Of a stretch of 64,000 bases of DNA, positions 1 through 5,732 are shown piece after piece (within the stretch, counting starts at the first letter, position 1; the number at the start of each line of letters is the position of its first letter). Location of the stretch: assembly GCA_002842695.1 (NCBI GenBank), contig PHDT01000003.1, forward strand, positions 20,243-84,242, given 5' to 3'. Origin of the DNA: Bacteroidetes bacterium HGW-Bacteroidetes-10. GTDB taxonomy: Bacteria; Bacteroidota; Bacteroidia; Bacteroidales; UBA932. The position numbers and the translations under genes were made by a program. The notes under the pieces were generated by a model that was not told where the DNA came from, did no database searches, and saw only the letters and a program-made list of their open reading frames with translations.

Positions 1-1
1 A

Positions 2-406
2 CGGGACATCAGATTTCAGGTAGATCATCAGCACACCTTTGGCTGTTTTTTCGCCGTTTTTCACATGGATTTTTTCAATAGTTCCATCAAACGGAGCTCT
101 TATGATGTTCTGCATTTTCATGGCTTCGTACACCATGAGCTCTGCGCCTTTAACTACATGATCACCTTCATTTACAGTAATTGAGGTAACTACACCCGGG
201 ATAACCGAGAATATCTCCTGTAAGTCCGGTTTTTTCCATATCTTACGATTCCTGTATTTTGTTGTAAGGTTGGTCTTGTATATGCGGGCGTCAGTAAAAA
301 TCTGCAGTGTTTCATACTGAGGTTTCACAACTTCGCTTTTATGCGCCTTGTGCTTTTTCACCTTTTCCTTGTTTTGGGCAAGAGCCTTTTTTTCTGCCAT
401 TTTCAT
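2..406 (-). CDS. Biotin carboxyl carrier protein, C-terminus outside window
   Basis: Biotinyl carrier domain of a biotin-dependent carboxylase or decarboxylase. It reads from an ATG at 406 (a second ATG lies two codons later) and is still open at the window edge, so only the first 135 residues are seen. A lysine-rich N-terminus (residues about 4-25) is followed by a biotinyl/lipoyl fold containing the biotinylation motif EAMKM. The gene lies 18 bp downstream of the carboxyltransferase gene on the same strand, so the two are almost certainly co-transcribed and act together in propionyl-CoA carboxylation or methylmalonyl-CoA decarboxylation. Whether a sodium-pump beta subunit or a biotin carboxylase follows, which would decide between these, cannot be seen. 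Confidence 0.85.
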   Translation of the reverse strand, partial: MKMAEKKALAQNKEKVKKHKAHKSEVVKPQYETLQIFTDARIYKTNLTTKYRNRKIWKKPDLQEIFSVIPGVVTSITVNEGDHVVKGAELMVYEAMKMQNIIRAPFDGTIEKIHVKNGEKTAKGVLMIYLKSDVP

Positions 407-424
407 ATTGGTTACTTTTAATTG

Positions 425-1972
425 TTAAAATGGTGGAATTCCGTGCTTCTTGTTTGGCCTCTTCACCACTTTATCTGATGAGACCTCAAGGGCGTGTATA
501 AGATATTTTCTGGTTTCTGCAGGATTAATTACTGAATCAATATATCCCTTGGCTGCTGCCACATAAGGATTTGCAAACTTCTGTTTGTACTCCTCAACTT
601 TTTGTTTGCGCATTGCATCTGAATCTTCTGCCTCCATAATCTCCTTGCGGAAAATAATGTTTGCAGCTCCTTCAGGACCCATTACAGCGATTTCTGCAGT
701 TGGCCATGCGAAAACAAAATCGGCTCTCAGGTGGCGTGAGTTCATTGCAATATAACCTCCGCCGTACGCTTTTCTCAGAATTACAGTAAACTTAGGGACT
801 GAAGCTTCGCTGTATGCATAGAGAAGTTTTGCTCCGTGGCGGATAACTCCGGCGTGCTCCTGATCAATACCCGGCAGGTAGCCAGGCATATCCTCAAGTG
901 TAACAATCGGAATGTTAAAGGCATCGCAGTAGCGGATAAATCTTGCTGCTTTATCTGATGAGTCGCAGTCAAGCACACCTGCAAGTACAAGCGGCTGATT
1001 TGCCACAAATCCAACAGTGCGTCCGTCTATACGGCCATATCCGATAACAATGTTTGCTGCCCACATCTCCTGAACTTCAAAGAACTCAGAACCATCTGTA
1101 ATTGCTCTGATTACATCTCTTACATCGTAAGGACTTGTAGGATCTACCGGTACAATTTTTTCTACCTTAAACTTTTTATCAGGTGCAACAACCTTTCCCT
1201 TTGTCGCTTTACATTCGTTGTGAGCTGGAATGTAATCAAGCAGTGTCTTAATCTGCTGGAAGCACTCTGTCTCACTTTTAGCAAAAAAGTGTGCATTTCC
1301 TGTGATTTCACTGTGAACTCTTGCTCCGCCAAGCGACTCCATATCAATCTCTTCACCCAGTACTGACTTGATTACCTCTGGTCCGGTGATGAACATTTTT
1401 GAAATTTTGTCTACGACAAATACATAGTCTGTAAGTGCCGGCGAATATACCGCTCCTCCTGCGCAAGGGCCCAGGATAACGGATAGTTGAGGGATTACCC
1501 CACTTGCCATAGTGTTTCTAAAGAAAATTTCACCGTAGCCCGCCAGAGAGTTCACACCCTCTTGTATACGAGCTCCGCCTGAGTCGTTGATTCCAATAAG
1601 AGGAATCCTCATCCTTAAGGCGTAGTCCATTATTTTGGTGATTTTTCTTGCATGCATCATTCCCAGTGAGCCACCTGCCACTGTAAAATCCTGTGCATAA
1701 ATAGCAACGGGCTTCCCGTTTATGGTACCCGTTCCGATAACAACTCCATCTCCGGCGAGGCTCTTTCCCTCCATTCCGAACTCCCTGGCTTCATGTTCAA
1801 TGAAGAGGTCATATTCGAAAAATGAACCGTGGTCAAGAAGCTGATTGATTCTCTCTCTTGCAGGTAGCTTACCCATGGCAATCTGCTTGGCAATGGCGCT
1901 TTCGCCTCCGCCCTGAGTTGCCTTTGCTGTCCTCTCCTGCAGTTCTGAGATTTTTCTGCTTAATAAACTCAT
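425..1972 (-). CDS. Acyl-CoA carboxyltransferase (propionyl-CoA carboxylase beta / methylmalonyl-CoA decarboxylase alpha)
   Basis: A 515-residue carboxyltransferase of the PccB/MmdA family with two crotonase-like halves. It moves a carboxyl group between biotin and propionyl-/methylmalonyl-CoA, a step of the succinate-propionate pathway used by Bacteroidales. The N-terminal half has the family block GGSLGMMHARKI and the glycine-rich CoA-binding stretch INDSGGARIQEG. The C-terminal half has ANQPLVLAGVLD and the block EDMPGYLPG. Length is normal for the family (about 510-520). It is the first gene of a minus-strand unit with the biotin carrier next. I cannot choose between MmdA (decarboxylase) and PccB (carboxylase) from this protein alone, so no symbol is given. 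Confidence 0.92.
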   Translation of the reverse strand: MSLLSRKISELQERTAKATQGGGESAIAKQIAMGKLPARERINQLLDHGSFFEYDLFIEHEAREFGMEGKSLAGDGVVIGTGTINGKPVAIYAQDFTVAGGSLGMMHARKITKIMDYALRMRIPLIGINDSGGARIQEGVNSLAGYGEIFFRNTMASGVIPQLSVILGPCAGGAVYSPALTDYVFVVDKISKMFITGPEVIKSVLGEEIDMESLGGARVHSEITGNAHFFAKSETECFQQIKTLLDYIPAHNECKATKGKVVAPDKKFKVEKIVPVDPTSPYDVRDVIRAITDGSEFFEVQEMWAANIVIGYGRIDGRTVGFVANQPLVLAGVLDCDSSDKAARFIRYCDAFNIPIVTLEDMPGYLPGIDQEHAGVIRHGAKLLYAYSEASVPKFTVILRKAYGGGYIAMNSRHLRADFVFAWPTAEIAVMGPEGAANIIFRKEIMEAEDSDAMRKQKVEEYKQKFANPYVAAAKGYIDSVINPAETRKYLIHALEVSSDKVVKRPNKKHGIPPF

Positions 1973-1993
1973 AGATTTTTATTTTAGTGCACA

Positions 1994-2023
1994 CAAAAAT
2001 ATGAAATTATTTTAATTCGCAAA
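1994..2023 (-). promoter_or_regulatory. Promoter of the carboxyltransferase-biotin carrier operon
   Basis: On the minus strand a TTTG (-33 box, 2020-2023) and TATTTTTG (-7 box, 1994-2001) are separated by 18 bp. This is very close to the Bacteroidota sigma-ABfr consensus TTTG-N19-TAnnTTTG. The start codon lies 21 bp downstream at 1972. It is back-to-back with the gcvP promoter. Confidence 0.6.
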
Positions 2024-2040
2024 GTTCAGAAAATATTGCA

Positions 2041-2048
2041 TAAATTTG
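2041..2048 (+). promoter_or_regulatory. -7 box upstream of gcvP
   Basis: TAAATTTG matches the Bacteroidota -7 consensus TAnnTTTG and lies 41 bp before the gcvP start codon. No clear TTTG at the usual distance upstream was found, so this rests on the -7 box and its position only. Confidence 0.4.
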
Positions 2049-2089
2049 CAGGATAACCCCGATATTAATAATCTAATAAATAGAACTAT

Positions 2090-4942
2090 ATGTCACTCTC
2101 ATTCGTCGATCGCCACAACGGCCCGCGTTATTCAGACGAGGCCGAAATGCTTGCCGTTTTAGGGGTAAAAAGTCTGGAAGAACTTGTCAAACAAACAGTT
2201 CCCTCAGACATTTTGCTTGACAAACCACTTGCACTGGCAAGTGCAAAAAGTGAGCATGAATATCTGGCCGGTCTCAAGGCTATGGCCTCCAAAAACAAGA
2301 ACTTCCGCTCTCTTATAGGGCAGGGATTCTATGGTACAGCAAGCCTTGCGGTTGTTATACGCAATGTATTTGAAAACCCAAGCTGGTATACATCTTACAC
2401 TCCTTATCAGGCTGAGATTTCTCAGGGTCGTCTTGAGGCTCTTCTCAATTTCCAGACAATGGTTTCTGACCTGACCGGCTTTAAGATGGCAAACTGCTCA
2501 ATGCTGGATGACTCAACAGCAGCAGGCGAAGCAGTCCGCATGATGTATGAGCTGCGCTCAAGAGATGCAGTAAAGGCAGGCAAAAACAAAGTATTTATTG
2601 ATTCAAACATATTCCCTCAGGTATATGCCGTTATTGAAACCCGTGCAGAGGTACTGGGAATAGAGGTGGTAACCGGAGATTTTGCCTCTTATGAATTTGA
2701 CGACATGGTATTTGGAGCTGTTCTTCAATACCCTGCAGCAAACGGAGCGGTTCACGACTACTCTGCCTTCTGCGAAAAGGCTCATGCAAAGGGAGCACTT
2801 GTTACAGCGGTTACAGACCTGCTTGCTCTTGCCCTGCTTAAAGAGCCTGCAGCATGGGGAGCAGACATAGCAGTGGGTACTGCGCAAAGATTTGGTTTGC
2901 CTATGGGATTTGGCGGTCCAACTGCCGGTTTTATGGCTACCCGCGACGAGTACAAGCGTAACATGCCTGGACGAATCATTGGTGTTTCTGTTGACAGACT
3001 TGGAAATCCTGCGCTTCGCATGGCTCTTCAGACCAGAGAGCAGCACATTAAACGCGAAAAGGCAACCTCAAATATCTGTACTGCTACCGCACTCATGGCC
3101 ACCATGACAGGTATGTATGCAGTTTATCACGGACCGGAAGGAATTAAATCAATTTCAAAGCATGCATACGACATGGCTCATGCTGTTGCAGAGGAACTTA
3201 AAAAGGCCGGCTTTAAACTGGCTGCAGATAAGTTCTTTGACACTATTGAGATACAGGGCGTAAATGCAGACGATATCAAGGCAAAGGCCGAGGCAAAGTG
3301 CATTAACTTCTGCTACCCTGCAGGCAATGCGGTGAGAATCAGCTTTGACGAAATCTCTACTTGCAACGAAGCAGTAACAATTCTTGAGATTTTTGGTGTT
3401 AAGGTTAACGGCTGCCCGGGCGCTCCAAAAGGTGAAATCTTTATGGCACGCGAAAGCTCTTACCTTACAGCCGAGACATTCAGCAAATATCACTCTGAGA
3501 CAGACTTGATGAGATACATCAAGAAACTGGAGAGAAGAGACATTTCACTTACACACTCAATGATTCCTCTGGGATCATGCACAATGAAGCTCAATGCAGC
3601 AGCAGAGATGATGCCTCTGAGCTGGAGCGAGTTTACAAATGTACACCCGTTTGTTCCTGTTAATCAGGTTGAGGGATATATGCAGCTTATCCGCGAAGTG
3701 GAGCAGGATCTTGCAGTTATTACAGGATTCGACGCATGCTCGCTTCAGCCTAACGCAGGTTCGGCAGGAGAGTTTGCGGGGCTGATGACTATCCGCGCAT
3801 ACCATATTGCAAAAGGAAATCCGCAGAGAAATGTGGTAATTATTCCTACATCTGCTCACGGAACCAACCCTGCTTCTGCTGCTATGGCGGGAATGGAGAT
3901 TGTACTGGTTTCGTGTGACGAAAAGGGAAATATCAATGTTGACGAATTCCGCCAGAAGGCAGAACAATACAAGGAGAGGCTCTCATGCACAATGATTACC
4001 TACCCTTCTACCCATGGTGTATTTGAGGTCCGCATCCGCGAGATGATGGATATCATTCACCAGAACGGTGGTCTGGTTTATATGGACGGCGCAAACATGA
4101 ATGCACAGGTTGGACTTACAAACCCGGGCTTCATTGGTGCAGACGTTTGTCACCTTAACCTCCACAAGACCTTTGCTATTCCTCACGGAGGCGGCGGTCC
4201 GGGAATCGGCCCAATCTGTGTAACAAAGGAACTTGCCCCTTATCTCCCATGCCACCCTTACCTCTGCAACTGCGAGAAGAAGGGAGTATCGGCAGTGAGC
4301 TCGGCACCATTCGGATACCCTCTTGCACTCCCTGTAACCCACGCATACATTCGCATGCTGGGACCTGACGGACTGCGCAAGGCTACCGAAGTTGCGATCC
4401 TCAATGCAAACTACATGTCAGTTAAACTTGCTGAAGCAGGATTTGGCACACTCTACACAGGCAAACCTGTTGGAGCAGGCGCAAATGCACAGGGTCGCGT
4501 TGCTCACGAGTGCATCATTGACGTAAGGCACTACAAGGCCGAATACGGAGTTGACGCATCAGATATCGCGAAAAGGCTTATGGACTTTGGATTCCATGCA
4601 CCTACCCTCTCGTTCCCGGTTCACGAAACACTTATGATTGAGCCAACCGAGAGCGAATCTAAAGCCGAGATGGACAGATTCATTGAGTCTATGATTACCA
4701 TCAAGGCCGAATGCGAAGCTATCCGCGACGGCAAAATGGACAAAGCAGACAATCCGCTTAAGAACTCTCCTCACACAGCAGCCGAAGTTGCTGCCGACAC
4801 CTGGAGCCACCCTTACGGACGTGAACAGGCTGCCTACCCGCTTGCATGGATTCGCGACAACAAGTTCTGGCCGCATGTAACCCGTGTAGACAACGGCTTT
4901 GGCGACCGTAACCTGATGTGCAGCTGCGAGGGCTGGAAATAA
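2090..4942 (+). CDS. gcvP: Glycine dehydrogenase (aminomethyl-transferring), P protein
   Basis: PLP-dependent P protein of the glycine cleavage system. It decarboxylates glycine and passes the aminomethyl group to the lipoyl arm of the H protein. At 950 residues it is the single-chain form with both homologous halves, as in E. coli, not the split GcvPA/GcvPB form. The PLP lysine is K693 in HLNLHKTFAIPHGGGGPG, followed by the family's glycine loop. The C-terminal half also carries PTSAHGTNPASAAMAG. No gcvH, gcvT or lpd gene is in the window, so the partners are encoded elsewhere. A strong terminator follows, so it is transcribed alone. Confidence 0.97.
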   Translation: MSLSFVDRHNGPRYSDEAEMLAVLGVKSLEELVKQTVPSDILLDKPLALASAKSEHEYLAGLKAMASKNKNFRSLIGQGFYGTASLAVVIRNVFENPSWYTSYTPYQAEISQGRLEALLNFQTMVSDLTGFKMANCSMLDDSTAAGEAVRMMYELRSRDAVKAGKNKVFIDSNIFPQVYAVIETRAEVLGIEVVTGDFASYEFDDMVFGAVLQYPAANGAVHDYSAFCEKAHAKGALVTAVTDLLALALLKEPAAWGADIAVGTAQRFGLPMGFGGPTAGFMATRDEYKRNMPGRIIGVSVDRLGNPALRMALQTREQHIKREKATSNICTATALMATMTGMYAVYHGPEGIKSISKHAYDMAHAVAEELKKAGFKLAADKFFDTIEIQGVNADDIKAKAEAKCINFCYPAGNAVRISFDEISTCNEAVTILEIFGVKVNGCPGAPKGEIFMARESSYLTAETFSKYHSETDLMRYIKKLERRDISLTHSMIPLGSCTMKLNAAAEMMPLSWSEFTNVHPFVPVNQVEGYMQLIREVEQDLAVITGFDACSLQPNAGSAGEFAGLMTIRAYHIAKGNPQRNVVIIPTSAHGTNPASAAMAGMEIVLVSCDEKGNINVDEFRQKAEQYKERLSCTMITYPSTHGVFEVRIREMMDIIHQNGGLVYMDGANMNAQVGLTNPGFIGADVCHLNLHKTFAIPHGGGGPGIGPICVTKELAPYLPCHPYLCNCEKKGVSAVSSAPFGYPLALPVTHAYIRMLGPDGLRKATEVAILNANYMSVKLAEAGFGTLYTGKPVGAGANAQGRVAHECIIDVRHYKAEYGVDASDIAKRLMDFGFHAPTLSFPVHETLMIEPTESESKAEMDRFIESMITIKAECEAIRDGKMDKADNPLKNSPHTAAEVAADTWSHPYGREQAAYPLAWIRDNKFWPHVTRVDNGFGDRNLMCSCEGWK

Positions 4943-4984
4943 TTTTGAATTAATCAGGTTTCACAAAATCCTGAACAGAAAATA

Positions 4985-5013
4985 AAAGGCTGTCCATAAG
5001 GGCGGCCTTTTTT
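4985..5013 (+). terminator. Rho-independent terminator after gcvP
   Basis: Stem AAAGGCTGTCC pairs with GGGCGGCCTTT (two G-U pairs) around an ATAA loop and runs into TTTTTTATTT. It sits 43 bp past the gcvP stop codon. Confidence 0.85.
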
Positions 5014-5042
5014 ATTTAAGTGCTGTAACCTTGCTGGAAATG

Positions 5043-5217
5043 AACTTTGGCAGAGTTTTGCACGTGGCACATGTCAGCCTAAATTACAATTATCACTATT
5101 TCAATAATATACGATTTCTAAATTTAGATTTTTTTAAATTTTAACGGAGTTAAAAGCTTGTATATCTGACATATGTAATTTAGGCTGACATGTTAGTTTT
5201 TAATGAACAAAACTCTG
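5043..5217. repeat. Outer inverted repeats bracketing the first 133-bp element
   Basis: CAGAGTTTTG at 5051-5060 and its exact complement CAAAACTCTG at 5208-5217 bracket the 133-bp element. The left side, AACTTTGGCAGAGTTTT (5043-5059), matches 16 of 17 bases of the arm of the separate element at 36029-36162 (AACTCTGGCAGAGTTTT, 36146-36162). The two repeat types are therefore physically nested here. Confidence 0.7.
5066..5198 (+). repeat. 133-bp structured element, copy 1
   Basis: Perfect 20-bp inverted arms: ACATGTCAGCCTAAATTACA at 5069-5088 and its exact complement at 5174-5193, enclosing an AT-rich 85-bp core. The flanking GGC on the left and TAGTT on the right are shared (GGC / TRGTT) with copy 2 near the right end of the window once that copy is reversed, so the element is counted as 133 bp. 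No open frame of note inside and no target-site duplication seen. It could be a transposase-less miniature element or a structured RNA; no family is recognised. Confidence 0.85.
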
Positions 5218-5275
5218 TAAGCAATTATTTCACCAGACCCAGATTAGCAAACAGTTTCCTAAGATTCTTGTTAAC

Positions 5276-5390
5276 GACCCGTACGGCTGCAACGCGCTGT
5301 AAATCAACGAGAGCCATTTTGTCCCCGCGGATGATCCGCGGGGACAAAGTGCTACTTACAGAAATACAATTAGTTACAGCCGTACGGGTC
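5276..5390. repeat. Nested long palindrome with GC-rich core
   Basis: Outer arms GACCCGTACGGCTGCAAC (5276-5293) and GTTACAGCCGTACGGGTC (5373-5390) match at 17 of 18 positions. At the exact centre lies a second, perfect 15-bp inverted repeat, TTTGTCCCCGCGGAT (5318-5332) against 5334-5348, with one base between the arms. Between outer and inner arms the two sides show only scattered similarity. The inner hairpin would be very stable as RNA or as a DNA cruciform. It stands 77 bp right of the 133-bp element. Confidence 0.85.
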
Positions 5391-5589
5391 TGTGATAAAT
5401 TGACATTCAAAACACACTCGAAACCTTTATGAAACAGTATTTCAAATATTATTTTATAAATTCGTGAAATTTTTCACAATGACCTCATACCAATTCAAAT
5501 TCATTCTGAATCTGTACCACAAGCCGGGCAGGGGTCTCTTTTCGTGTCTTATCAGCTGATCTGGCTGTTCTCTTTTTTTGGCGACACTG

Positions 5590-5701
5590 TTTTCCCCTGG
5601 GGAAAAGTGTCAAACAACACATATTCAACACAATACAAATAATTGCTCTTTTGCCTAATGCGCAGATTTTCAGGAATCTGACACTTTTCCCCAGGGGAAA
5701 A
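5590..5701. repeat. Paired palindromes upstream of hypD
   Basis: A 22-bp arm (5590-5611) built on TTTTCCCCTGGGGAAAA plus GTGTC is repeated as its exact reverse complement at 5680-5701, 68 bp away. Each arm is itself palindromic. The left one also pairs GACACT (5583-5588 area) with GTGTC, so alternative local hairpins compete with the long-range pairing. The right arm ends 31 bp before the hypD start codon, so it must lie in the hypD promoter or leader. Confidence 0.85.
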
Positions 5702-5732
5702 ACGCGCAGCACAAAATAATAACATTGATCAA

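Larger units (their letters stand above)
4943..5732. other. Gene-free repeat island between gcvP and hypD
   Basis: A 790-bp stretch without a credible gene. In order it holds the gcvP terminator, a 133-bp inverted-repeat element flanked by outer repeats, a nested GC-cored palindrome, and a pair of TTTTCCCC/GGGGAAAA palindromes. Small open frames here (for example on both strands across 5225-5432) are by-products of the palindromes: both strands give a similar peptide because the DNA is self-complementary. Nothing else was recognised in 5391-5589. Confidence 0.8.

Noticed and set aside
2603..4342. Several long open frames on the minus strand inside gcvP
   Set aside because: They lie entirely within a clearly coding gene, show no family resemblance and are explained by its codon bias.
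5190..5432. Similar small proteins on both strands over the 5276-5390 palindrome
   Set aside because: The likeness of the two peptides is forced by the inverted repeat. There is no ribosome-binding or promoter context and no recognisable domain.
5043..5701. CRISPR array
   Set aside because: The repeats are inverted, not direct, and each occurs only once or twice; there are no regular spacers and no cas genes.
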